A stretch of DNA of 64,000 nt from Niabella pedocola (GCF_021044425.1 NZ_JAJNEC010000004.1:806001-870000), one strand, 5' to 3'. Counted from the first letter of the stretch, positions 27,813 to 37,475 are shown. Numbers and translations: made by a program. Notes: a model not told the origin generated them from the letters alone.

Positions 27813-29075
27813 TCAATTACCGATTCCTGCCACCGGGTAGCTTTTTTGATCTTTATACCGGATGCGGGAAATGGTGGCAGCACAAAGCAGGCAGATGATG
27901 ATGACTGCGCCAAATACACTGGAGGTTTTGCCGGTTTTGTCGATCAGGTATCCCCAGAGCGGGTCACCGACCGCCGCAAATACATAGGCAGACATGTTCA
28001 TGATCCCGACTCCTGTTCCAATGTATTTTTCCGTAAGCAGGTCGGGGCTCATCAGCCAAAAAGCGGATTGGGGACCGTATACAAAAAAACCGGCAGCAAA
28101 CATCAGCACGCCTCCGGCAAAAAGATTGATGGCAGGGCTGAGACAAATTACCAGCGTTACCGCTGCACTCGCCAGCATCCCTATCCGGATGGCGGCCGGC
28201 CGGTTGTAATTCAGCAACCGGTCCGAGATCGTTCCAAAAAAAACAGCACCGATGGCCATTCCTACCGGCAACAGGAGGATCGCCCAAAGGTTCCGGGGAT
28301 GTTGCTGCCAGTTGCTGCCCAGGTAATGCACCGGCACCCAGGTGATGAGTCCGTAGCGCGCCATATTTTCAAACCCCATCGCTAAAGAAGCCATCATAAA
28401 TTCCCGGTTGCGGAATACATGCCGATAGGTTTCTTTCCAGCTTGTTTTTTCGGCTTTTTCCGATTCTTCAATCAAATTGGGCAATCCCATATCAGCCGGC
28501 TGATCCCGCACCATCAGGTAAAACACAATAACAGCCACCAGCAAAAACAAAACAGGCAGGCGAAACAGCAACTGCCAGGAAGCATGCTGATGCACGATCA
28601 TGATGGAGAACAAAAACGTAAGCACCGTTGAAAAACCAGCCGCCATGGTATACAATCCAAAGGCACGTCCCCTTTCGGGTTCGGGCCACCAGTTGGAAAT
28701 GATACGGCTTCCGGGTGCCCAGGCCAGCGATTGAAAATAGCCGTTGAGGGTCCACAGCACCATGATCATACTATAGGAATGCGAAAAGCTGATGGCAAAA
28801 TTAACGGCTACTGAGCCCAGTCCGCCCCAAAGCACCATCTTCCGCGGGCTGTAATGATCTGCCATGTTGCCATTGATCAATTGGCCCAGCGCATACCCCA
28901 TCAGCATTGAAAAATTGATCCATCCCACCTGCGAATAAGATATATGCAGGTCTTCCGTAATTTCTTTTGCAGCCCATCCAAAGTTATGCCGCCCCATATA
29001 AAAGAACAGGTAGCAGCACATGGTTCCCAACAGCATGCGCCATTGCAACCTCCGGTATGTTTTTGCTCCTTTCAT
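27813..29075 (-). CDS. MFS transporter, organophosphate:phosphate antiporter (OPA)-like
   Basis: The 420-residue protein has about 12 membrane segments. Diagnostic stretches are FFYMGRHNFGWAAKEI in helix 1 and NGYFQSLAWAPGSRIISNWW followed by PEPERGRAFG, the GlpT/UhpT-like signature with W-W and E-R-G-R. The OPA family exchanges organic phosphates (and some phosphonates, such as fosfomycin via GlpT) for phosphate at the inner membrane. It is the last gene of the large minus-strand run, 112 bases after the alcohol dehydrogenase, so it may also have its own promoter. In this context it fits import of a phosphonate or phosphate ester released by the secreted phosphoesterase. Confidence 0.85.
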   Translation of the reverse strand: MKGAKTYRRLQWRMLLGTMCCYLFFYMGRHNFGWAAKEITEDLHISYSQVGWINFSMLMGYALGQLINGNMADHYSPRKMVLWGGLGSVAVNFAISFSHSYSMIMVLWTLNGYFQSLAWAPGSRIISNWWPEPERGRAFGLYTMAAGFSTVLTFLFSIMIVHQHASWQLLFRLPVLFLLVAVIVFYLMVRDQPADMGLPNLIEESEKAEKTSWKETYRHVFRNREFMMASLAMGFENMARYGLITWVPVHYLGSNWQQHPRNLWAILLLPVGMAIGAVFFGTISDRLLNYNRPAAIRIGMLASAAVTLVICLSPAINLFAGGVLMFAAGFFVYGPQSAFWLMSPDLLTEKYIGTGVGIMNMSAYVFAAVGDPLWGYLIDKTGKTSSVFGAVIIICLLCAATISRIRYKDQKSYPVAGIGN

Positions 29076-29187
29076 ACAATTTGCCGCTTTGTTCGATAGC
29101 GCCCCTTCACAATCTGTTCATTCCTTATTTACACTGCCGGCACGGTTCCTGTTATTTTTTGGGCGTTGTCAGGTATCCGGTATCCTG

Positions 29188-30279
29188 TTATGGCAGCCGG
29201 ATCCCCACACGAAGCGGTTTTTCCCGGAGGGCATACGCAAAGGCCTCATTGGCCTCCGATAAACAGAACTCCTGCTCCACCACACGGGCAAAGGGGTAAT
29301 GGCTCCAGTTACCGGCAATAAAATCCAGAGCTGCTACCAGGTCGCCGGTATTGTAGTTATGCAATCCTTTGATCGTGATGAGCCGCCGTACCAGCTGTTC
29401 AGCGTTTACCTGCACCGGCCTGTTTTTAAAAACAGCACCGGTCCATATGGCCGTACCACCAACAGCGAGGAGCTGCAAGCCCTGTTCCATAGCTTCCGGA
29501 GCGCCGCTCATATCAAAAACCACATCCACCCCCTTGCGCTCAAATTGTTCCCGGATACCCTCCCATACGACCGACGCGGGAGCCGTCACAAAAGCCACAT
29601 CCGCACCAAAATCAACCGCCTGTTTTATACGCCGGGGTCTGGCACCCGCTACGCCTACCCAGGCAGCACCAGCCGTTCTACACATAGCCGCGCAACTCAG
29701 TCCCAATAACCCATCTCCAAATATCATTACCTGCTTACCGGCAACAGCACCCGCAAGCCGCAATGCTCCGGCAACAGTGGCCAATGCACAATTAATCGTA
29801 GCTGCAACAGGCAATGGAACTGCCGGCGGTATTTTTAATATGGCCGTACCCGGTTTCAAGATACAATATTCAGCTAGTCCGCCGTGAAAAACGTCTGTTG
29901 CGGTAACCGGTGCATGGCCGTATTTAAAAAGCCCCGTGCCTTTCTGTGGCATTCCGATACGGGCATAATAAGACTCCGGGTCGCTTGCAAAAACCGACCA
30001 GGTTACAAGATCGCCCCTGTTAAGTATATCACCCTGCAGATCCGTTCCGGAATGACCCGGGCCGATCTGTTCCACCACACCCACTACTTCATGGCCCAAT
30101 ACGGTAGGGCAGGCTTCTGTCCGTTTGCCGGTATAGGTATGCAGGTCACTGCCGCAAAGGGTCACAAACCGGTTCCGGATCAATACCTCTCCGGTCTTTA
30201 ATTCCGGGATCAACGCCCTATGCCGTTGCAGCGGGCTACCCGGTCCGGAAAATAACATTACTTCACCTGCAGTCATCAT
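29188..30279 (-). CDS. Zinc-type alcohol dehydrogenase, TIGR03366-like (phosphonate-associated)
   Basis: The 363-residue MDR-superfamily enzyme has catalytic-zinc motifs TLCGSDLHTYTG (Cys and His) and VLGHEVVG (Glu) and the NAD(P)-fold stretch VMIFGDGLLGLSCAAMC. The block VTWSVFASDPESYYARIGMP then LFKYGH matches the pattern of the phosphonate-catabolism-associated ADH family TIGR03366, but the usual four structural-zinc cysteines there are absent (D-P-E-S-Y-Y instead of a C-rich loop). It should oxidise an alcohol or sugar alcohol in the cytosol. The genes before and after are a secreted phosphoesterase and an OPA transporter. Confidence 0.8.
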   Translation of the reverse strand: MMTAGEVMLFSGPGSPLQRHRALIPELKTGEVLIRNRFVTLCGSDLHTYTGKRTEACPTVLGHEVVGVVEQIGPGHSGTDLQGDILNRGDLVTWSVFASDPESYYARIGMPQKGTGLFKYGHAPVTATDVFHGGLAEYCILKPGTAILKIPPAVPLPVAATINCALATVAGALRLAGAVAGKQVMIFGDGLLGLSCAAMCRTAGAAWVGVAGARPRRIKQAVDFGADVAFVTAPASVVWEGIREQFERKGVDVVFDMSGAPEAMEQGLQLLAVGGTAIWTGAVFKNRPVQVNAEQLVRRLITIKGLHNYNTGDLVAALDFIAGNWSHYPFARVVEQEFCLSEANEAFAYALREKPLRVGIRLP

Positions 30280-30326
30280 TCCAACAAAAAAACGTTCTTT
30301 TTTGCATATTGCATGAGACCAATTAT

Positions 30327-31409
30327 CTATCGTCCCGTTACAGCGGGTATTGACAGGCCAACCGGATGTGCTGCTTTAAAATCGAGTCCCAGCAGGTTTG
30401 CCATTGTTTGGGCAAACTGATCATGGTAGAGCTGCATTTTTGTTTTAACGGCTCCCGTTGCCGGCGTATCGGGCCCTATCACTGCCAGCCAGGTATTATT
30501 CGATCCTGCAGCAGACGTGCCGTGACTCACCCAATCTTTACCACTTCCTCGGCCATGATCCGGACAAATAACAAAAGTGGTTCTGTTCCGGTAAAAAGGA
30601 TCCCGCTGCATCGCATTCCACAAACTGCCGATCATCTGGTCGATATAATGTGCTGCATCCAGGTAAAAATCGTAGCGGCCAGAATGCGCCAGTACATCCG
30701 GATCACCAAAGTCGATATACACGGCGCGCGGATGACGGGCCAGGATATAGCTTTTTGCGATGGCATAGGTATGCATGTCCCAGCGTTCCTCATCACCATA
30801 ATATTTAGGCATATAATCCTGGAGTTCATTGGCCAGCTCCTGTGCTTCGGTAAGTCCGCCGTCCTGAACTTTTTCATAGGGATTGATCAGAGGCAGGTGA
30901 TTCCGGTTGCGGTTCACAATCCGGTCTACCGCATCCCAGCTCGCAAACACGGCTACCTTCCCACCGAAGCCTTTTTGCTGTTCGATAAATTCAAATACGT
31001 TGGTGTTGGGATTATCCGGATACCCGTTTGAATTGATCTTCGGATCATAATACCCGGTGATCGTTTCGGCCCTCCCGGGATAGGAGAACCAGTAGGCATT
31101 GCGTACGTTTACGTTATTGCCCCAATCGCGGTTTCCATAAAGCTGCCCCTGGGCCGCGATGGTCTTCCAGAAAAAAGGCATCAGCTTTACCCGGCGTTCA
31201 TCGGCCGTGCCCGCCCAGTATTTTGCCATGAGCGCAGCGCTGTCGGTTTTACGGTATTGCCGTTTGTTGGCAAGCGAACTGTCCATGCCGTTAAAGAGTT
31301 CTTCCCAGCGGTAGCCGTCTACGGAAATGAAAACGATGTTTTGAGTTTTATTTTTTTGTCCCGCTGCACTTAACGATGCAAGTAACAACAACCAGAAAGT
31401 GTATCGCAT
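30327..31409 (-). CDS. Secreted alkaline-phosphatase-superfamily phosphoesterase
   Basis: The 360-residue product has a signal peptide (residues 1-17). The metal-ligand series of the alkaline phosphatase superfamily is present: FISVDGYRWEE (Asp), GDPDVLAHSGRYD (Asp, His), CPDHGRGSG (Asp, His) and WVSHG (His). A nucleophile region FSYPGRAETITGYYD lies near residue 110. It is therefore probably an active metal-dependent phosphomonoesterase or phosphodiesterase in the periplasm. The next operon gene upstream is a small secreted protein and then a lectin-like protein with a degenerate copy of the same superfamily fold. The substrate is not predictable, but phosphonate or phosphodiester esters fit the context. 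Confidence 0.85.
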   Translation of the reverse strand: MRYTFWLLLLASLSAAGQKNKTQNIVFISVDGYRWEELFNGMDSSLANKRQYRKTDSAALMAKYWAGTADERRVKLMPFFWKTIAAQGQLYGNRDWGNNVNVRNAYWFSYPGRAETITGYYDPKINSNGYPDNPNTNVFEFIEQQKGFGGKVAVFASWDAVDRIVNRNRNHLPLINPYEKVQDGGLTEAQELANELQDYMPKYYGDEERWDMHTYAIAKSYILARHPRAVYIDFGDPDVLAHSGRYDFYLDAAHYIDQMIGSLWNAMQRDPFYRNRTTFVICPDHGRGSGKDWVSHGTSAAGSNNTWLAVIGPDTPATGAVKTKMQLYHDQFAQTMANLLGLDFKAAHPVGLSIPAVTGR

Positions 31410-31441
31410 AATTATTAAAGACTTTTTCCTTTAAATCAATC

Positions 31442-31846
31442 CTATTCGATTGGGGTACCGGTTATATATACATCCATGTAGGTAAGTAAAGTACTATCTG
31501 AGCTATACGCTGAAACACGCCCATATCCAGATACATTATTCCACCTTACAAAAATCTTTCCCCCCGGGTAGGAACGTTCGATGGTTCCCCCAACAACCTT
31601 ATAATAAGCAGGGACCACAAGATCCGGATCATACATCCAGGCTTCAAAAGGCCAATCTCCACCCCCCGTATCATAAGCGCTATCGGCACCATACCATTCC
31701 CAGGTACCCGTAGTTATTTTTTTAGCGTGCACATTATCAGCCTTCATTGACCGGGAAGGAGCAAACCTCCAACCAGCTCCCAAAACAGCAATAAATAACA
31801 AACAAATGAGACCAAAAGATTGCTTAGAACGCATTTTTAAATTCAT
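31442..31846 (-). CDS. Small secreted protein of unknown function
   Basis: The 134-residue protein has an N-terminal hydrophobic signal (LICLLFIAVLGAG). After it are TGTWEWYGADSAYDTGGGDW, MYDPDLVVPAYYK and VGGTIERSYPGGKIFVRW, rich in aromatic residues and compact, probably a single beta-sandwich domain. I do not recognise a family. It lies 25 bases after the lectin-like gene and 32 bases before the phosphoesterase, so it is part of the operon. Confidence 0.55.
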   Translation of the reverse strand: MNLKMRSKQSFGLICLLFIAVLGAGWRFAPSRSMKADNVHAKKITTGTWEWYGADSAYDTGGGDWPFEAWMYDPDLVVPAYYKVVGGTIERSYPGGKIFVRWNNVSGYGRVSAYSSDSTLLTYMDVYITGTPIE

Positions 31847-31871
31847 AATTGTTTATTTATTAGGTTAAAAA

Positions 31872-33557
31872 TCAGTTACCACTCCATACTTTTCCATCCA
31901 GTCCCCAGCCCTGGTAATCGACCCGCATGCCCATCCAGGTCATAATCCGGAAAGAATGGTCGATCAATCCAGGTGTTAACAGTCTGCTGTCGAGAGCTGA
32001 TGGATTTAGTATATCAGCTATGGAAGGGCGGGTAGGGCTTCCAACGAACGTAAGGTCGGCCCCCGTATTACTATAATCTTTCAAAACAGTTCCTGAGGCC
32101 TCATTCATTTTCCACCAGCCGACAAGATTATTATACAGGGGATGGCTACGGTTAAGATCCAGGTATTGCCAGCTATTGATCAAATCCGCGGGCAGTACCG
32201 TATTCCAGATGCGTACATCGGAAATATAGGTATCCGCAGAATACCCCCATCCCGAGTAATACGCCTTTCTTCCATCCTCCCCTATTACGAGCGGAAGTCC
32301 CGCATCCACAGAACCCGTATTAGCCGCAATACTATTGGTTGTAAATAAAACACCATCCTGGTATACAGAAATTACACCTTTGCGATCGAAGCTCACCGAG
32401 AGCATATGCCATTTATTATCTGTAAAAACAGGGCCGTTAAAATCTTTTCTGCTCGTGGCGCTTGCCCTGAAATTGATCCGGGAGTGGGTATTTTGCTTGA
32501 AGATCAGCCAACCGGTATTTCCCCCCGAGTTCCAATCTTTATTGGTAATCAAAGGAGGATCGTCTGATGTAGCATTATTTGTTTTCAAACGCAGCTCCAC
32601 TGTAAAGTTCTGGGAAGTTCCAAAATTGAAGGCAGGATGATTCGTATACGCATATTGCTGTGCTCCGTTCAGCACATTGAATCGTATAAAATTACCTTCA
32701 TACGGAATATTAACCAGAGGCCTTGGGATAGCGGTCTTTTTCAGGCCAGGACTGTAATAGATGTTGAATACATTGCGGTCCTGGCTGGTACTACCGCCAT
32801 AGCTTCCATCCGCTTTACCTCCATGCGTAGATGTAACCACCACCAGCCAGTCTTCCTTTTCATAGGTATCCCGGTGCTGCAGGGTATAAATCATTTCATC
32901 AATATAGCTATCCAGTGTTTGCAGCGCCGTACGGTATTGGGCTACACCGCTACCAAAGCCATAAGTTTTCCCCACACGTTCCGCCAGTGAAAAATCCACG
33001 AGCAGCAGATCGGCATCATCCGTTTTCAGCCGGTTTACCGCCGAATCTTTTGCAGCGGCATCATTATCGGCCAGGTGCTGATGTTTTTCCATTTCGGATC
33101 CAAACAAGCCCGTTGCCAGCAGGGGCAACGTAGTAAATGCCACCGCCCGGAATTGTTGGTTATTATCCTTCAGCCGTTTTAAAAAGTTAGGATACTGCGC
33201 AAAATTGGCCGATGCAAAATTCTCCGTTTTTACATTGTGCTTGTTCAGGCGCGTACCCGTTACCAGGTCGGCCCAGGTAGTGCCATCATTGCTGATGGTA
33301 TCAATGAGTCCGTAAAAACTGTACACGCTGTTATCCAGCATTTTTTTGATGGCCGGAAGATTGGCTTCTTCAACGGCGGCACCTACGGCCCCGTCCAGCA
33401 CAATCAACAGGGTCTTTTTCTTTTTCAAACTGATCAGCGGATCTTCTCCTCCTCCAGCCTGATCTGCCAGCACCGGTTTATTACAGGCTTGCAACAGCGC
33501 CGCTGCTACCATCAGCCCCAGGCCTGCTGCTTTGATACCGAACTTTAATTTGCTCAT
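31872..33557 (-). CDS. Lipoprotein with degenerate phosphodiesterase domain, LamG and DUF4983
   Basis: The 561-residue protein has lipobox LLQAC (Cys25). Residues ~48-270 align with type I phosphodiesterase/alkaline phosphatase folds (TLLIVLDGAVGAA, GTTWADLVTGTRLNKHNV), but expected metal ligands are changed: E-R-V-G-K-T-Y-G-F where D-x-x-G-H-x-x-G is usual, and STHGG in place of SDHG. It is therefore likely catalytically dead. Residues ~300-480 are a LamG/concanavalin-like lectin domain (FTVELRLKTNN, WHMLSVSFDRKG, SDVRIWNTVLPADLI). The last ~60 residues resemble DUF4983 (DHSFRIMTWMG, WGLDGKVW). It probably binds the target molecule at the surface. Confidence 0.75.
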   Translation of the reverse strand: MSKLKFGIKAAGLGLMVAAALLQACNKPVLADQAGGGEDPLISLKKKKTLLIVLDGAVGAAVEEANLPAIKKMLDNSVYSFYGLIDTISNDGTTWADLVTGTRLNKHNVKTENFASANFAQYPNFLKRLKDNNQQFRAVAFTTLPLLATGLFGSEMEKHQHLADNDAAAKDSAVNRLKTDDADLLLVDFSLAERVGKTYGFGSGVAQYRTALQTLDSYIDEMIYTLQHRDTYEKEDWLVVVTSTHGGKADGSYGGSTSQDRNVFNIYYSPGLKKTAIPRPLVNIPYEGNFIRFNVLNGAQQYAYTNHPAFNFGTSQNFTVELRLKTNNATSDDPPLITNKDWNSGGNTGWLIFKQNTHSRINFRASATSRKDFNGPVFTDNKWHMLSVSFDRKGVISVYQDGVLFTTNSIAANTGSVDAGLPLVIGEDGRKAYYSGWGYSADTYISDVRIWNTVLPADLINSWQYLDLNRSHPLYNNLVGWWKMNEASGTVLKDYSNTGADLTFVGSPTRPSIADILNPSALDSRLLTPGLIDHSFRIMTWMGMRVDYQGWGLDGKVWSGN

Positions 33558-33582
33558 ATTCCCAAGAATTTAGATGATCCGA

Positions 33583-35172
33583 TCAATATTTCAATTTAAC
33601 AATACCCGACAGTGACTTGAGATCAAAGGCGGTAAAGGCCCCTACCAGCACAATGGCATTACGTCCTGCAAGTACTGCTGATGCAGTTACGAAGCCATTT
33701 TTAAAGCCCCCGAAATTATTATACGTGGTGCTCAGTTTTCCATCGGGTTCCAGGATGGCCACCCCATCCCGCCGGTACCCCTGAAACACATCAAAGAAGC
33801 CGCTGATCAATATTTTACCATTGTCTAATACACGGGTATGCATCAATGAGCCTACCGTACTTTCGCCGGGATCGAAGCTATTGTCCAAAGCACCTGTGGC
33901 GGTAAACAGGGCCACCTTTTTAACGGGTTTGCCCGCCACATTTACAAAATAACCGGCGGCCACTACCCTTCCATCCGGCAACTGATCGATGGAAGATACC
34001 GTGTTGTCTGGCCCCGTACTTACATTAAAGGAGGGATCTAAAGCGCCTAAGGTATCCAGCCGCGCCAACCGCACCGCAGCCGCACCATTGAATGTAGTAA
34101 AGGAGCCTGCAATCATCAGCTGGTCGGCGCTGTTGAGATACGAGTCCATGATACCGCCGTTTACCGCGGGTTTTCCGGCCGGCAGCAGACGGTCATAATT
34201 ATACGTGGTATCAATAGTAAGATCTGCATTCAAACGAGCCAGGTAATTAATGTGCAGGGTATCTATACGTAACGAATCCCGTTTACCATCGGCGGAGAGA
34301 CCGCCATAATTTTTTCTGAATACCTGCCGGAAAGCGCCGGTAAGTACAATTTTACCGTCGGTTTGCCGGTGCAGGGCCGATACCGGTGCATCAAATCCCA
34401 GGGCAAGTGCCGGAACGGTGTCCACGCGCTCGAGCCCGGTATAACGTACCAGCATCGTATCCGGTGAACCGTCCTGGTTCAGGGTGATCATATTCTGTAC
34501 CCGGCCCAGGAACCGATTACGGTAATGGCTGAAACTTCCGGCTACCAGATAGCGCCCGTCCGGGAGGGGTAAGGCATCCTGAACATTCCCCCCGAGAAAA
34601 CCCCGGCGGGTTTTGAAACTGCGGTCTACGGAGCCATCTGCATTCAAACGGGCCATCCCGTTCAAACCGTCTGCTTCACCTGAATTATCATAGTCGTTAA
34701 AATTGCCCACAATCACATATTTACCGTCATCCAGGAAACGGATCCCCGAAACACTTCCCCCGGTGGCACCGGGAAAGGATTTAAAGGTAGCATCCATCGA
34801 TACCGGCCCGCTGATCTGTTGCTGGGGCCCGGGCAATACCTGCTTGTTGATCGTAAGCGTGATCATTCCGCTGCTGGCTCTTACCGGCACTTTTACTTCC
34901 AGCCGGGTGTCGGATACCGTCAGCACTTCTGCGGGCTCCCCGTTAAACCGAACCAATAGTTCTTCTTTTTTATAACTGGCAAACCCTGTTCCGTAAAGCG
35001 TTACCGTGCTGCCCGGGGCGCTTACAGATGGCCGCAGTGCTTCTGTACTTAGCTTTACATTCAACGGTTCCTTGTCGGTACCGTAGGGATAAGGCCCCAG
35101 CGCTGTTTCCTTGCGACAGGCCCATAGCAAACAGCAACTCAAAACAAACAGGATAGAAATCGTTTTATACAT
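33583..35172 (-). CDS. DUF5008-like lipoprotein: IPT/TIG domain plus delta-60 repeats
   Basis: The 529-residue protein has a lipoprotein signal (LLWAC, Cys19) and begins RKETALGPYPYGTDKEPL, typical of DUF5008 proteins. Residues ~45-115 are an IPT/TIG-type Ig fold (PGSTVTLYGTGF). From ~130 on there are several delta-60 (DUF5122) repeats of a beta-propeller, with blades like IRFLDDGKYVIVGNF, ALPLPDGRYLVAGSF and LNADGSVDRSF. No catalytic site is visible. These proteins are found near SusCD pairs and are probably ligand-binding surface components. It starts 49 bases after the fasciclin gene. Confidence 0.7.
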   Translation of the reverse strand: MYKTISILFVLSCCLLWACRKETALGPYPYGTDKEPLNVKLSTEALRPSVSAPGSTVTLYGTGFASYKKEELLVRFNGEPAEVLTVSDTRLEVKVPVRASSGMITLTINKQVLPGPQQQISGPVSMDATFKSFPGATGGSVSGIRFLDDGKYVIVGNFNDYDNSGEADGLNGMARLNADGSVDRSFKTRRGFLGGNVQDALPLPDGRYLVAGSFSHYRNRFLGRVQNMITLNQDGSPDTMLVRYTGLERVDTVPALALGFDAPVSALHRQTDGKIVLTGAFRQVFRKNYGGLSADGKRDSLRIDTLHINYLARLNADLTIDTTYNYDRLLPAGKPAVNGGIMDSYLNSADQLMIAGSFTTFNGAAAVRLARLDTLGALDPSFNVSTGPDNTVSSIDQLPDGRVVAAGYFVNVAGKPVKKVALFTATGALDNSFDPGESTVGSLMHTRVLDNGKILISGFFDVFQGYRRDGVAILEPDGKLSTTYNNFGGFKNGFVTASAVLAGRNAIVLVGAFTAFDLKSLSGIVKLKY

Positions 35173-35221
35173 AATCGTACTTTAAATCATTTTTAAACTT
35201 CATGGCATTTCAACCCCACCA

Positions 35222-35908
35222 TTACGGTACATTATCATTGACCACCGATTCAAAATCGGAGCCATAGGCAAAAAAGGAGATGCCGGCCAATGCATGCATC
35301 ACACCGTTTTTAGGCTGCAGGTTGGAGGTGGCCACCTGCTCGGTCAGTGCTTTTGCAAGATCTGTAAGATTATCTCCCACAGCAGAAAGCCAGATGGTAC
35401 GCGGTCCTACATCCTGGGTACCGGAATAGGCACCGTATACCACCCCCATATTCATAATATACCCATCGTACGATTCGATGTTTTGTCCCGGGTACAAGGC
35501 GGCTCTTGCAAAATCGATCCGGCTGATATCGTTCATCATATACCGCCCTTTAAAAATATAGCGGGCTAAATACTTGCGCCAGATATCACCCGGTATGTCG
35601 GAGATGCGGAGACTGTCCTTTCCCTGGGCATAACGGTTACCGTTCACCGCGTTCATCAATAACATCAGGGAACGGTCGGGCGGCGCAAAAAATGTTACGG
35701 TTTCATGCTGCAGCACGTCCTTCATACCCGCCCGGTCAATCACCTGTACCAGCGAATCGAACAGGAAGGGGCGCCCCTGCAGGAACTCGTAAATATTTTC
35801 CTTGAACACACCCGACTGCAGGCCGGTATCCCTAAAATAATCCTGCTTGTTACAGGCTGCCAGGAACAATAAGGCAGATAGATAAACGATCAGTGGAAGT
35901 TTTTTCAT
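35222..35908 (-). CDS. Fasciclin (FAS1) domain lipoprotein, pair 2
   Basis: The 228-residue lipoprotein has LAAC (Cys19). It is one FAS1 domain: FLQGRPFLFDSLVQVIDRAG, then LQHETVTFFAPPDRSLMLL (the H1 region) and LQPKNGVMHALAGISFFAY (the H2 region). FAS1 domains mediate adhesion or protein-protein contacts. This gene follows SusD of pair 2 by 45 bases. A similar but longer FAS1 protein follows SusD of pair 1, so the SusC-SusD-FAS1 order is repeated twice in the operon. Confidence 0.85.
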   Translation of the reverse strand: MKKLPLIVYLSALLFLAACNKQDYFRDTGLQSGVFKENIYEFLQGRPFLFDSLVQVIDRAGMKDVLQHETVTFFAPPDRSLMLLMNAVNGNRYAQGKDSLRISDIPGDIWRKYLARYIFKGRYMMNDISRIDFARAALYPGQNIESYDGYIMNMGVVYGAYSGTQDVGPRTIWLSAVGDNLTDLAKALTEQVATSNLQPKNGVMHALAGISFFAYGSDFESVVNDNVP

Positions 35909-35953
35909 CGAACTATTATTTTTACGCGATCACGATTTATAGTTTAAAACTGC

Positions 35954-37444
35954 TTACCGCACCCAATACAGGTTGAGCACAATTTCCGGGTTGTTTTGCC
36001 GGGCCTTCGCGTCAATGGGCCAGGTCCAGGCACCACGGTCAAACTGGTCCTGTGTCAGGTAAGTAATGATCTGATTGGGATCCATTACCCGTCCGGTTCG
36101 TACAAAATCGTACCAGCGGTGTCCCTCCCCTATGAGCTCTTTCTGCCGCTCCCAGAAGATGGCATCCTTCAGGTCTTCGGACCCGGCAGTAAAAAGCGGC
36201 GCTCCCGCCCTTGTGCGTACCGTATTCAACATACTGATGGCTTCCGTATTGTTGGAGCCCAGGTTTGCCAGGGCTTCAGCACCCAGCAGCAGTACATCCG
36301 CATAACGGAAGACCATCAGGTTGTCCTCAAAACTCCAGTAACCCGTAGGATCGGCCACATTGATCTGTTTTAAGAACATAAAGGTTTGGTTATTACTATA
36401 AGGAAGATAGAACCAGGTATCTTTTCTTTTATCGGGCAGCCCCGGCGGATAAATACGCTCCATCAAAGGCCGCACAAAATACAGATCACTGTTGGCGCCG
36501 TAATCCACTATGGGTGAATGGGTCATCCATTGGCCCAGGTTTACGTACAGGGATGTATTGCCATAATTTCGGTTAAGCTCAAACTCAAAAATGCTTTCCT
36601 TGGTTTTACCTTTAAAAATGCGCTTGGTTTCCTCTATGGGCAATAACTCAAAAGCACCACTGTTTTTTACCGCCACACATTTTTCAGCCGCGTCCTTCCA
36701 GTATTTTTCCTGGTTGGCTTTGTCAAAGCCTGCCAGCCACATATTCATATGTGCAACCAGGGTGTATACCGATGCTCTGCAGGCGCGCACCCCCAGATCG
36801 GAGGGATTGGCGGCCGTCCAGGGCAGATCATCTTTTACGGCATCCAGCTCAGCGATCAGGGTATTAAAAATGGTAATAAACGATGTACGGGGCCGGGGTG
36901 TTTTATCGTAAGGCTGCGTATAAAAAGGCACATCGCCATACAACCTGCAGATATAAAAATAGGTAAAGGCTCTTACAAATTTCACCTCGGCTATATATTG
37001 CTTCTTCTCCGCATCACTAAGCGTTTTCATTTTTTCGATCTCCGAAAGCGTGATATTACAATTGGCGATGGACTCAAAATAGGGCCCCCAATCGTCAATA
37101 TCATTCAGGTGATAGCGCTCCGGTACACCCAGGTTGGTCGTATTGGACAGGTCGTTTTGTGATAAGGTATAAAAACCCTGCCCCAGCTGACCGGAAGCCA
37201 CGCTGCCATTAATGCCCCCGCAACGCATATCGCCAACGGCCGGAATTACCGGCGAATTAAAATCGTTGAATTTCTGGAACAGGAACCCGTAACAATTGAT
37301 CACTGCGGCTTCCACATCTTCCCGGGTTTTCCAGAAGGAGTTGGAGCCGGTACGGTCTGCCGGTTCCACGTTCAAGAATTTTTTGCAGGATGCAGCGGCT
37401 GATGCCAGTAACAGCAGGAATAATATTTGATGCAACCACTTCAT
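35954..37444 (-). CDS. RagB/SusD family lipoprotein (pair 2)
   Basis: The 496-residue protein has lipobox AAASC (Cys20) and begins KKFLNVEPADRTGSNSFWKT, a SusD hallmark. Helical repeats follow (VKFVRAFTYFYICRLYGDVP), as does a C-terminal WERQKELIGEGHRWYDFVRT block that identifies the family. It should cap the SusC encoded 31 bases upstream and bind the imported ligand at the cell surface. Confidence 0.95.
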   Translation of the reverse strand: MKWLHQILFLLLLASAAASCKKFLNVEPADRTGSNSFWKTREDVEAAVINCYGFLFQKFNDFNSPVIPAVGDMRCGGINGSVASGQLGQGFYTLSQNDLSNTTNLGVPERYHLNDIDDWGPYFESIANCNITLSEIEKMKTLSDAEKKQYIAEVKFVRAFTYFYICRLYGDVPFYTQPYDKTPRPRTSFITIFNTLIAELDAVKDDLPWTAANPSDLGVRACRASVYTLVAHMNMWLAGFDKANQEKYWKDAAEKCVAVKNSGAFELLPIEETKRIFKGKTKESIFEFELNRNYGNTSLYVNLGQWMTHSPIVDYGANSDLYFVRPLMERIYPPGLPDKRKDTWFYLPYSNNQTFMFLKQINVADPTGYWSFEDNLMVFRYADVLLLGAEALANLGSNNTEAISMLNTVRTRAGAPLFTAGSEDLKDAIFWERQKELIGEGHRWYDFVRTGRVMDPNQIITYLTQDQFDRGAWTWPIDAKARQNNPEIVLNLYWVR

Positions 37445-37475
37445 GTATCTATCATTTATATGTTTAAATTCGGTT

